Below, piece after piece: positions 37,651 to 47,369 of a DNA stretch of 64,000 bases (its first letter is position 1; the number at the start of each line of letters is the position of its first letter). The position numbers and the translations under genes were made by a program. The notes beneath the pieces were generated by a model. That model saw only the letters and a program-made list of their open reading frames with translations, was not told where the DNA came from and did no database searches. The DNA lies in contig CM019064.1 in the NCBI GenBank assembly GCA_009667805.1, positions 387,686,049-387,750,048 of the forward strand, read 5' to 3'. The DNA is from Leptobrachium leishanense (taxonomy: Eukaryota > Chordata > Amphibia > Anura > Megophryidae).

Positions 37651-37894
37651 GAAGCTAACAGTAAATGCATTTAGCTTTGATGATCTAGGTGTGTTGATGC
37701 TTTATTCCTATGAAATCAAAGTAATAATATTCCCAAGTAATGCTCAAAGCAGCCAATAACATTATTTTGACTGCGTGTGTTAACACCCAAGTTGAATATA
37801 AAAGCAGTCAGGTTGCACCTCGGAGATGTGAATCTCCTGTACAGACATTACAGCATCTTAACAGTTCTACATCTCTTCAGTAAGAAGCAGCATC
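37651..37894 (+). promoter_or_regulatory. Proximal promoter and 5' UTR of keratin gene B
   Basis: A CCAAT box at 37753-37757 and TATAAAAG at 37797-37804 place the start of transcription near 37827. The block aligns with 2449-2674 of gene A from GAAGCTRACAGTAAATGCAT through to the start codon, with small indels around the TATA box. Confidence 0.75.
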
Positions 37895-40800
37895 ATGTCT
37901 CATTACTCCATCCATGGGCTTTCTGGGCACAAAAACTTTAGCTCATGTTCCGCAGCTTTACCCAAACATGGCAGCTCACACAACACTCTCTCGCACTCCT
38001 CCAAATCTGCTTCTCGTGGTGGACACAAGCTATTTCATGGCTTTAGCAGCAGAAGCGCTCAAAGTGTGGGCTCCACAAGTCAAAAAATCTCAATGGGAAG
38101 TTTTCATTCTGGAAGAAGTGGACATGGATCTGGATTTGGAGGATCCGGCCAGGGATTTGGAGGATCTGGTTGCTCTGGAGGCATAGCTGAAGTTACAGTG
38201 AACCAAAGTCTCTTGGCTCCTCTCAACCTAGAGATTGACCCAAGCATCCAACGAGTGAGGACTGAAGAGAAGAATCAGATCAGGGGTCTCAACGACAAAT
38301 TTGCTTCTTTTATTGACAAGGTGAGACTTTTTCCTTCATAAGTGTTGAGTGGGAAATACCAGAACATGGTGTACCTTGATAACCAAAGAAAATTGGTTAA
38401 CCTAGTTGATGTGTATTAAATCTATTTTAAGTTCAACTAGCACAAGTACATGGCAGCTCATTTAGGTATATATGTTGTATTTCAATATAGGTGAGGTTTT
38501 TGGAGCAGCAGAACAAGATGCTGGAGACTAAGTGGTCTTTGCTACAAGAACAGAAAATTGCCCGCTGTCAGATTGAACCTCTGTTTGAGGCATTTATCAG
38601 TAACCTCAGGAGACAGCTGCAGAATATAGGGTGTGAAAGAGAGCGCCTGGAAGGAGAAAGGAACAATATGGAGCAATCAGTAGAGGAACTAAGGAGAAGG
38701 TATGAAAACTATTTTGGTTGTGTTTGAAAAAAGATAATTGGATACACTGTATATGCATGTCTGCCGCAAACAGACTTTCCACAGATGTAGTTCTAAATCA
38801 GATAAAATAATCACTCTGTTGGGTTTTTTGAAGTCTATTAGAATTCTACACTTCTTTATTGCTAATTTATGTGTTCAGCTATTTTTCATATGTTTTGTTT
38901 TTGTTTTGCTCTTACTTAAAATCTATATTCCCTAACACATTTTTGAAGGAGAATTTTAAACACATATATATATATATACACTGTATATAAATAATAATTT
39001 CTTTTGTTTCCTAACATGTTACATATTTATAAAATTCTTTACAATACAGGTATGAAGAAGAAGTGACCAGACGCACAGCTGCAGAGAATGAATTTGTTGG
39101 GCTGAAGCGGGTAAGTGGGAAATTATGTAGGTGCACCACTGGACAAAGAACAGGTATTGCTTGAAATCAAGCATCATTTAACTGGACGTTTGTTTCTCTC
39201 CCCCAGGATGTAGATGCGGCTTTTATGAACAAAGCTGAGTTACAAGCAAAGGCTGATTCCCTGTCTGATGAGATTAACTTCCTGAGGACTCTTTATGATG
39301 CGGTGAATATAGAATTATTGATCGTCTGTTGTTGATCATGTCATTGATAAATTCCTACATAAGTTCTGACATTTCAGAAAAAGAGTAAACAATAAATGCA
39401 CATACACATGTGTATAAAAGTAGAATTGTCTAATGGTAAGATAATATTTAAAAGAAAAATGCACTTGTATCATTGTATATCTATGCATCTATCTATTCTC
39501 TGGAGCAGGGGTGGGCAATTATTGCCCTCCAGATGTTTTGAAACTACATTTCCCGTGATGCTCGGCTGCTCATTAGGTTTGTAGAGCCTCAAGGGAAATG
39601 TAGTTTCAAAACATCTGGAGGGCTGTAATTGCCCACCCCTGCTCTAGAGGAAACAGCTCAACTCCAGGCTCATATCTCAGACACCTCGGTGGTCATGTCC
39701 ATGGATGACTACTTTTTTTTAAATTCTGTATTTTATTAAATTGTAAAACAGAGCAGCACAATAGACATGAAACAAAAAAAGTACAAGACAAATGCTAAAA
39801 GCGTAAAATAATAAAAAAATACAATAAATGAATAAATTAAAAGGGGGAGGGGAGAAGAAGGCAGCCTCAGGTAATGGGGTGTATTCTGCATAGCTCCATC
39901 ACTCACGGTAGGGCTGGGCAACCAAGCCAGGAAGCCCAGATCTTCAGGAAGATATGAGGAGTATCATGGAGCTGGGCCGTGAGTTACTCCATCATGCATG
40001 CATCCGTAAACATTTCAAGGAGTTCCCGATTGGAAGGGAGCATCGGTTGGTTCCAGTGCCTCACCAAAGCTCTGGGCACAATCAAGGTGACACGAGCGAT
40101 CAGTTTGTTCTCGCACCGTCGTAATCCCTCATGGGGATTGGATAGTAGAAAAGTCCACAGGTTGACCTCCCCTGGCCGCTGAAGGGCCTGGTGAAGCTAG
40201 TCGACCAGTGTGGTCCAATACGAACGAAGTTTAGGGCATGACCACCATTAATGGTAGTATGTCCCGAGTTGACCGCAACCTCTCCAACACAGACAATTTG
40301 GGATAGCGTGCATGTGATGCAACATCACTGGGGTGAGGCACCAGCAAAAGAGCATCTTAACTCCTTGTTCCATGTGCGTTATGCAACAAGATGATTTAAA
40401 ATTGGCCTCCCACATCTCAGACCTGTCTTCCAAATCTAGCTCCTCTCCGATGTCTGTTTGTCATTTGTCATTGAGCATATACGGGAAATGACCAGGGTGA
40501 CCATGGAGAACCAGTGATTGATGGATAGAGGATATCGCACCCTTGAAAGACACTCCACGGACGCACAATTTTTTGAACCACATAGGTTTCAAGGCCGCTG
40601 CCTGTTTGATATGATTCTGAGAGACAAACTTTGAGAGTTGAAGGTAGTGGAAAAAGTCTCGAGTGGTAAATGGTAGGTTGGCGGTAAGGTCCTCAAAAGA
40701 AAGCGTCTATCCGTTATCAAATCTGCAATAAGGGAGACATCCCTCTGGTCAAATGCACTTAAGTCATGGGGAGCCATACCGGGGATAAACCAAAGGTTGC

Positions 40801-43800
40801 AGTACAGCAGGAGAAGTGGGGAAATATCAGTTCAGAGTGGGACTTTTCGTAATAGTGTATCCCAGGTTCGAAGGAGGTGGGAAACCAGTGGGCATTCTGC
40901 GTACCAGTCTCTTCTCGCTGTTTTTGGGAGCCACATAAAAAAATGGAAGCATATCAGGCAGCAGTATATCATTCTCAATGTCAACCCAGTGTTTTTGAGC
41001 AACTGGGAGGTGGATAACTACATTGTATAACAATGCAGGGTGTTATAATTGAATTTGGAATAAAAAAAATGCCTTTGAATGGTTGATATTATAAAGTTAA
41101 TTAAATTAAGCAATATATCCATCAAAACTTTGCACTTTCATTATAGGAAATATCTCAGCTCCAGTCTCAGATCTCAGACACCTCAGTGGTCGTGTCCATG
41201 GATAACAGTCGTGATCTGGACTTGGATGGAATCATTGGTGAGGTCAGATCTCAGTATGAGGACATTGCTAACAGGAGCAGAGCCGAGGCCGAGACCATGT
41301 ACCAGTCACGGGTGAGTCACATTTGAATATCAAAAGAAAATTTTTAAATAACTCTGCTATTTCAATGTGTTTAAACAATTTTTAAATTAAACTTAAGTTT
41401 GAGGAGCTCCAGACAGCAGCAGGAAGAAACGGGAATGATCTGCAGAGCAGCAAAAATGAAATCTGTGAGCTGAACCGAGCAATCCAGAGACTGAGAGGAG
41501 AGATTGACAGCGTGAAGGCTCAGGTGATATTAAAATAAAAATCCCATGGTTCACATTAGATAGCGAGGACTGAAATGAAAATGATCTAAAAGAAACAAAT
41601 TAAGTGTCTGCTAGTCTTTACATGATGAGGTGCTCACTTAAAATACAATGTTTTACCAGCGCTCTGCTCTTGAATCCTCTATAAATGAGGCTGAGGAACG
41701 TGGAGAAGCCGCTGTGAGGGATGCCAAGGGCAAACTCTCTGAGCTGGAAGCTGCTCTACAGAAAGCCAAGCAGGACATGGCTCGCCAACTGCGAGACTAC
41801 CAGGAGCTGATGAACGTGAAACTTGCTCTGGACATTGAGATCACCACCTACAAGAAGATGCTGGAAGGAGAGGAGGGCAGGTGAGTGCAACATCCATCTA
41901 AAATTCTATTGATTATCCAACTCGATCTATTCCATTAATCCAAGACTCAGTTTTCCTGTTATATCTAACATTTTGTAAAATAACCTTTTAAGCATTACTA
42001 TATTTTTAATTCTTATTTAATTGAGGTATAATGTTTTGTACTGACTAATATTATATTTTATGTCATTTAGCAGTTTCTTTGAACAAGCAACTGCTCTACA
42101 ACAATGTTAAAAATTTTATGACAAATCAGTTAATATCAGAATCCCCTGAATGGAGAAATGAAAGTCACTGTGAAAATTAATTCACTCCTGTCCTACTGTA
42201 AAACAAGCTGCAAAGAGCAGCCCCACACCTCACATGTAACAAAAAGTTCAACTTTGCTGCTGCATTTCAACATCCAAGGAGAGGGCAGAATACAGGGAGA
42301 TATCTGGGGTCGATTACTATTGTACAAGGATAAGATTCAGTGGGTTATAGCGATGGAAAATCCCTATATAGTACAGATACAAGGTGTTACTGTAATTTCC
42401 ATACACAGGCATTATGCCACATTCATATATTATTTTTATAAGGTACTACTTGTATTTTTTGGAAACTGCATTGCTAAAGTTTCATTATGATCGCTACAAA
42501 TCCCCGTAAGCAGGATATCACACCATTTTTATTATCTGGTATATATCACAGACCCTTTAAATAGATGGTATGTATATTGCACACATGCTTACAGCACATG
42601 TGCAATATACAGTAGGTACCAGCTGTTTAAAGGGTCTATGATATATACCTGTTTCTAGGAAGCGCTGTTCCCTCACATATGTTTTTTCTAGTAGCTTAAG
42701 TTTTTGGTGAAGGGAAGTATCACCTAGGGCGAATCCAACTTATTAGCGCCACAAAAAAAATTCTGTATATATTTATTATTTATTTTTATCACATTTACTG
42801 TATTCGACACAAAGGCCATTTCTGCCTGTATGCTGATAATGCAGATGTAATGTGACACTGTGCGCGATATGGGACACGATCTAGAGTTCAAAATATTTAA
42901 TTCCAACAGTATTTCTGTAAAGCAGTGGTTCCCAACCGCGGTCCTCAGGTATCCCCAACAGGCCAGGTTTTAAGGATTGCCTTTGGGAAATGCAGACTGA
43001 ATCCTGCAATCACTGAGCAGCAAATCATATCACCTGTCCTGTGCTTCAGATATCTGGAAAATCTGACCTGTTGGGGGTACTTGAGGAACGTGGTTAGGAA
43101 CCACTGCTGTAAAGGATAAACATATACATGAAAAACTAAAGATGAGCAAATTTACATTATTTTAACAATCTCAGAAAAGCCGTCTCTGTGCACAATTTCT
43201 ATTTACTCTATCAGGGTTATTCAGAGAAAGGTGAAAATCAGGAGAATTGGCAGGAGAAGAGAAAAATCGATACCAAATAGTCGACTTGGAAAGTGAGATA
43301 AATGGGAAAAAATATCTGGTTTGGCTCTTTTGACCTAAAATTTTCACTTCTCCAGTGATTCTCCTGAGTTTCACCTCTCTTTGAAAGGAACTATATATTT
43401 AAATGTTAACTTCACAATCCATGATTGAAATAAATGTTATGATATTATTTTTCACTTGATAAATATGATTCTAAAATAAAAAATAGAATTATTTTTTAAT
43501 CACATTACACAGAATATGTTCACTGTTCTACAAAAATCATATTAATGTATAAGCCTTTAACATCTCTCCCTCCTTTTCTGTAAGTTCTTCATACCCCATT
43601 TGTAATTATCATATATTTAAGTTGTGAAATAGATTTTTTTTTTAAAACATAGTTAAAATTGTAATTGTGTATACCAATTACAACACGTGTATACAAATTA
43701 GAAGCAATTGTTTTATGATAAAGGATTTAATGCAGTGTGTTTGATTTCAGGTTGTCTTCTCATGACTCAGTGAATATATGTAAGTGAAATTTAAAGTTCT

Positions 43801-44557
43801 GAATACAAAAGTTAACATTTTAACATATTTATTCAAAGATTTTAAAAATATTTTGCAGTGAGAGGAGCCAGATCCTGGGTGCACCAAGCCGCCAGATCCT
43901 GGGGAGCACTGAGAGTGGCCAGATCCTGGGTGCACCAAGCAGCCAGATCCTGGGGAGCACTGAAAGCAGCCAGATCTTGGGATCACTGAGAGCAGCCAGA
44001 TCCTGGGGGGCACGGAGAGCAGCCAGGTCCTGGGTGCACCAAGCAGCCAGATCCTGGGGAGCATTGAGAGCAGCCAGATCCTGGGGGCACTGAGAGCAGC
44101 CAGATCCAGGGTACACCAAGCAGCCAGATCCTGGGTAGCAATGAATCTGTGTATATCTGGCTCTGATACTAGCCAGTGCCTCACCAGCCACTGACCTCAC
44201 CTCACATCCCTGAATCTCAGGTGACCGGCCTTGATTCTCCTCCTGCAGCGTATAAATTATACATGTTGCAGGGCAGCATTTTTCCCTGTGTTCCCCTCTG
44301 CATGAAATGTCTAGTTACTAGTTACTAAAAACAGATTTAAAATAATTTACTGGGGTTCAATGATCACAATGCAGCCTTTTTAAGCAATAAATTTGTATGT
44401 TACAGCCGTGCTTCACTCCAGCACTGGAGGAAAACATAGCTCAGGAGGAAAGTCCCAAGGTACAAGTGGTCATCATCAGAGAGGAGGATTCAGCTCCAGC
44501 AGCGGGGCAAGCTTCAGCCATATTTCAAAAAGCAAACACAGCTCTGGACACTGCTAA
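37895..44557 (+). CDS. Type II keratin, gene B (9 exons, intact)
   Basis: Paralogue of gene A with the same predicted role as a type II filament subunit. Exons: 37895-38320, 38491-38699, 39050-39110, 39207-39302, 41147-41311, 41398-41523, 41660-41880, 43751-43779, 44406-44557. Exons 2-8 have exactly the sizes of gene A, all introns are GT-AG, and the product is 494 residues. The head (1-124) is Ser/His/Gly-rich and 11 residues shorter than in gene A. The H1 motif [10 protein letters not shown] precedes the 310-residue rod (125-434), which ends [16 protein letters not shown], with Lys where gene A has Arg. The 60-residue tail ends GHC. Intron 4 is swollen to 1.84 kb by a MITE, a partial exon 5 copy and a LINE fragment. 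Confidence 0.95.
39506..39641. mobile_element. Palindromic hAT-type MITE in intron 4 of gene B
   Basis: Ends CAGGGGTGGGCAA and TTGCCCACCCCTG, with nearly complete inverted arms. Flanks CTCTGGAG (39498-39505) and CTCTAGAG (39642-39649) are an 8-bp duplication with one change. It inserted right at the acceptor of the partial exon 5 copy. Confidence 0.88.
39650..39709 (+). other. Partial copy of keratin exon 5 in intron 4
   Basis: About 60 bp match the start of exon 5 (41147 onward) from GAAAYAKCTCARCTCCAG to the ATGGAT region. It reads [19 protein letters not shown] in frame, against [19 protein letters not shown] in the real exon. It is cut off at its right by the LINE fragment. Confidence 0.8.
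39711..41025 (-). pseudogene. Tx1/L1-like LINE 3' fragment, minus strand
   Basis: The minus-strand translation shows the L1/Tx1 C-terminal pattern near 40230-40360: a [14 protein letters not shown] block, then CLCWRGCGQ, a His, and [12 protein letters not shown], a Cys/His cluster typical of these LINEs. More RT C-terminal sequence lies up to about 41025. The low-coordinate end is an A-rich tail (poly-T on the plus strand at 39713), as expected for the 3' end. Stops are frequent and the 5' part is missing. Similar words GGATGACTAC and GGATAACTAC flank it, a possible eroded duplication. Confidence 0.75.
42539..42649. repeat. Imperfect hairpin in intron 7 of gene B
   Basis: The arms at about 42539-42587 and 42596-42649 are near reverse complements (for example GACCCTTTAAA versus TTTAAAGGGTC). 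It is probably a palindromic MITE. Confidence 0.6.
42923..43106. mobile_element. hAT-type MITE with exact 8-bp duplication, intron 7 of gene B
   Basis: Ends CAGTGGTTCCCAACC and GGTTAGGAACCACTG. Identical CTGTAAAG flanks lie at 42915-42922 and 43107-43114. Further copies lie at 55617-55800 and, split by other insertions, near 54460-55846 and 63221-63697. Confidence 0.88.
43212..43390. repeat. Short CAGGGTTATTC-type MITE, intron 7 of gene B
   Basis: Begins CAGGGTTATTCAGAGAAAGG and ends in an inverted CACCTCTCTTTGAAA-like word. The interior is palindromic. It is the same short subfamily as 58687-58873 and part of 57410-57595. Confidence 0.6.
43861..44152 (+). repeat. Minisatellite in intron 8 of gene B
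   Basis: About ten units of 25-30 bp built on AGCAGCCAGATCCTGGG followed by GGAGCACTGAG or TGCACCAAG. Two spacer types are interleaved. Chance frames through it are long because it lacks stops. Confidence 0.85.
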
Positions 44558-44755
44558 AGAGCGAGAGAAGACCTGTATGTCATCCCTTAAGTGAAATACT
44601 TGCAATACATCATTAATCTTCTATATTGTTATATGTGGTGCTCACAGATTACATGCTTTCTTGCAAAATCTCAAATGTTTGTGCCAGTCCTTTTCTTTCT
44701 GCAGTTAGACTGATTCTGATGTAAATACAAACTTTGCTGCTTCCCTATGAGGATC

Positions 44756-44761
44756 AATAAA
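44756..44761 (+). other. Polyadenylation signal, keratin gene B
   Basis: AATAAA lies about 200 bp after the stop codon. Confidence 0.7.
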
Positions 44762-45165
44762 AATGATATTCACGGAACAATGTTCAGAATTTTTTATTAT
44801 TGTAAATACAGTATATATATATAGCGCTATTCAAAATATTTTTTAATTAAAGAAAGGTATTAAAGCTACTATTAAAAGTAAAAAATAAAAATTTAAAGGT
44901 CGTGATAAATAATAAAACCATAAAAAACTAAATGCAAGAATTTTTGGTTTAGGACCAAATGACTGACTTGGCCAGGGAGCAGGGTCAGGTTTGGGAAAGG
45001 TCACAAGAAGGTGGTAGTGGTCTGCATTTCCAAAGCATATCAATCTTGAGTGATCTGTCAGCTTTTTATTTATGAAAGTACTGCCCAGGCAAGCAATCAA
45101 CAAAGTTCTGATACACTCAGTAGGTGCTGAATATTCTCAGTTGAGTTGTGGATCTTGATTTAGGT
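44762..45165. other. Unannotated AT-rich DNA between gene B and the tRNA pair
   Basis: No ORF of note, no repeat ends and no RNA structure recognised. Confidence 0.4.
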
Positions 45166-45238
45166 GGGCCAGTGGCGCAATGGATAACGCGTCTGACTAT
45201 GGATCAGAAGATTGTAGGTTTGACTCCTACCTGGCTAA
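45166..45238 (+). pseudogene. Damaged tRNA-Arg-type gene with ATG anticodon
   Basis: A 73-nt cloverleaf whose body (GGGCCAGTGGCGCAATGGAT, then the TCTGA/TCAGA anticodon stem and GTAGG/CCTAC T stem) is that of eukaryotic tRNA-Arg(ACG). The loop CTATGGA gives anticodon ATG, one C-to-T change from ACG, which would read His codon CAU. The T loop has T for the conserved C56, and G1 faces A at position 72. Three defects in a well-known Arg body suggest a pseudogene, not a recoded tRNA. Confidence 0.8.
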
Positions 45239-45246
45239 ACTAGTCT

Positions 45247-45318
45247 GCCGTGATTGTATAGTGGTTAGTACTCTGCGTTGTGGCCGCAGCAACCCCGGTT
45301 CGACTCCGGGTCACGGCA
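45247..45318 (+). tRNA. tRNA-His (anticodon GTG)
   Basis: 72 nt folding as a standard cloverleaf: acceptor GCCGTGA/TCACGGC with discriminator A, anticodon stem CTGCG/CGCAG around loop TTGTGGC, and T arm CCCGG-TTCGACT-CCGGG with an intact B box. All invariant positions I can check are present. TTTT at 45325-45328 can end Pol III transcription. The gene starts 8 nt after the Arg-type tRNA with no T run between them, so the pair may be transcribed together. Confidence 0.93.
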
Positions 45319-45551
45319 TTAAAGTTTTAGTAACATCAGGAAGCATTATTTTACTGAGAGGGTGGTGGATACATGGAACAGTCTTCCAGTAGAAGTGGTA
45401 GAGGCCAAAACAGTAATTGAATTTAAGCAAGCATGGGATAGGCATAAGGCTATCCTAAACAAAAGATAAATCCAGGTAAAGTATCCATGTAATTGGGCAG
45501 ACTAGATGGGCCGAAAGGTTCTTATCTGCCGACATTTTCTATGTTTCTATG
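45319..45551 (+). mobile_element. LINE 3' end fused to the tRNA-His gene
   Basis: One frame (about 45361-45468) reads the C-terminus of a non-LTR reverse transcriptase (WNSLPVEVVEAKTVIEFKQA, then a stop). It is followed by the 3' UTR word GGGCAGACTAGATGGGCCGA and ends TTTCTATGTTTCTATG. It begins within a few tens of bases of the tRNA end. Confidence 0.7.
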
Positions 45552-46272
45552 ATTTGTTGGTTCTTGGTGACTGACCATTATGCTCTTTCATGCATCTGCT
45601 CAGGTTCCTTGAAGACCACTCCTGGCCTGGTATTTAATTAATACTACTTAGATTAACCAGAGTGTCATTCACTGACAAGAGTTGGTAAAGAGCAAAGTAA
45701 ACTGTTTTTGGTGAAAATACGCTGCGATAAGCGTGGTGGCCAGACAGGCGTCAGAGTGTCCACTCTCACGGACGTTCCTTCCGCTCTTAAAAGTGCTTGT
45801 CTGACAACAGCCTTAATATTACACACCCTTTGTGCCCATTTATCCTTGCCTGCCTTTTTATTCTAGCACACTGTTATATCAGAGCTCCTTGAACTGCTGT
45901 CCAGTCCAAAAAGTGGACAATAACACCTTCCAGTACAAGTGAAATTCTAGTTATTTCACTGATCCCCAAGTAAATATAATGAATACTTAACCTGCAAGTC
46001 TTATTTTACTTACCTGTCAGGCACTGCGGCAGGTGTTTTGGGAAAGTGTATGGAATTGACAGACTGGGAATGTGTAGCTAATATATTGGCTTGCGCTTCC
46101 CTGCGGATCATTAGCGCTAGCACTTTGTAATAGCTTATCGAAATGCTAATTAATGATTGTGCTCCCATGTTAAGTATAGGACACGCCAAGTACAGTAAAC
46201 TCACGCAAGCACCGATGCACTAAGTGATTTATTACGGGTTTAGCGTCAGGAATGTAATATAGGGGGAATTCA
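45552..46272. other. Intergenic DNA with a MITE remnant
   Basis: Mostly unrecognised. Positions 45715-45812 match the end of the MITE at 27801-28120 (ACTCTCACGGACGTTCCTTC, then GTCTGACAACAGCCTTA). Confidence 0.45.
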
Positions 46273-47169
46273 TTAACCCCTTCCCTGCAGGAGACATTTG
46301 AGGAACGTCGTGGGAATTCCCCGCTATATGCAGAGGATGATCTCCACATGTCATCTGTTAATGGGGCTCTGACTCACGATACTTACCTCTCCCTCCAGGG
46401 TACTGCGTAGGTCTGAATTCCTCTCCCTCCAGGGCTTCTCTCCACCCACTGAAGTCATTGCACATGGAGCAATAATGTCAGTGTGAGAATTAACCCCTAG
46501 CTGTCAAGTGGTTTCCCTATGGAAACCCTATGGTAGAGATGGGGGGATCCAAAGGACCCCCCTTTCTCCAAATCTGTGGCAGCTAAAGGTTAATGGTTGG
46601 TATTGGAAAGGCCAGAACATGACCTTCCCAAAGACACCAAACATGACCATGTTAAAAGTATAAAAAAATAAAAAATATAATTTCAATAAATAAAAGCGTG
46701 TTAATGCAGCAGTATTGTTCACATTGCAATTATAATGTGAACTATGATGCTGCACTAACAATTTTGTTTTAGAGTTTTGGCTAAAATCACATAATTTCTC
46801 TGAAAAATACAGTAACGGGTTCCCATTTTTGAATTTTTTAACAAGCGTACCCCATAGAATATATAACCGCAAAGACTCGAATGATGAAATGTGAAAAAAT
46901 TACATTACACTCTGTAGAATAGATGATTGAAATTCTAATGGAAATTTACTTTTCTTTTTACATTTTTAGTAATAACAGTCAAGCAGGGCATGACGTATAC
47001 CTATTATAATTATATATTATGGATCTGCTGAGAAAAATTATATATAACTTTGTCTGGGTCGTATAATAAAACGTGACTTCAAATCGCGTTTATACATGAT
47101 GAGCAAAAACGGTAGGTAAAAATTAGCTAAGTACACAGAGGTGAAATGGCCCAGCAGTGAAGGGGTTAA
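46273..47169 (-). repeat. TTAA-flanked repeat, inverted copy
   Basis: 897 bp bounded by TTAACCCCTTCCCTGC and CAGTGAAGGGGTTAA. It is an inverted relative of 4339-5198 and 57636-58489. Non-coding. Confidence 0.75.
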
Positions 47170-47369
47170 AGTCACTTATCCTGACGGCAATGCTTACACA
47201 TCCAAACACTAATGTGCTCCCAGCATGGGAAATGGGAAAGTGAATTAATCCAGAAGCAAAAGAAAAAAACAATTTTTTTTACTTTTACAATACTCATATT
47301 CATGTAAGGTATTCTTGCAAAGGACAGACTCTACTCTTTCCAACAAAACCTCATTAAGGGGTTAATTAT

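Noticed and set aside
43747..44200. 123- and 145-codon minus-strand frames
   Set aside because: They run through the intron 8 minisatellite and only reflect its lack of stops.
45166..45238. Functional tRNA-His(ATG)
   Set aside because: The body is tRNA-Arg, with T-loop and acceptor defects.
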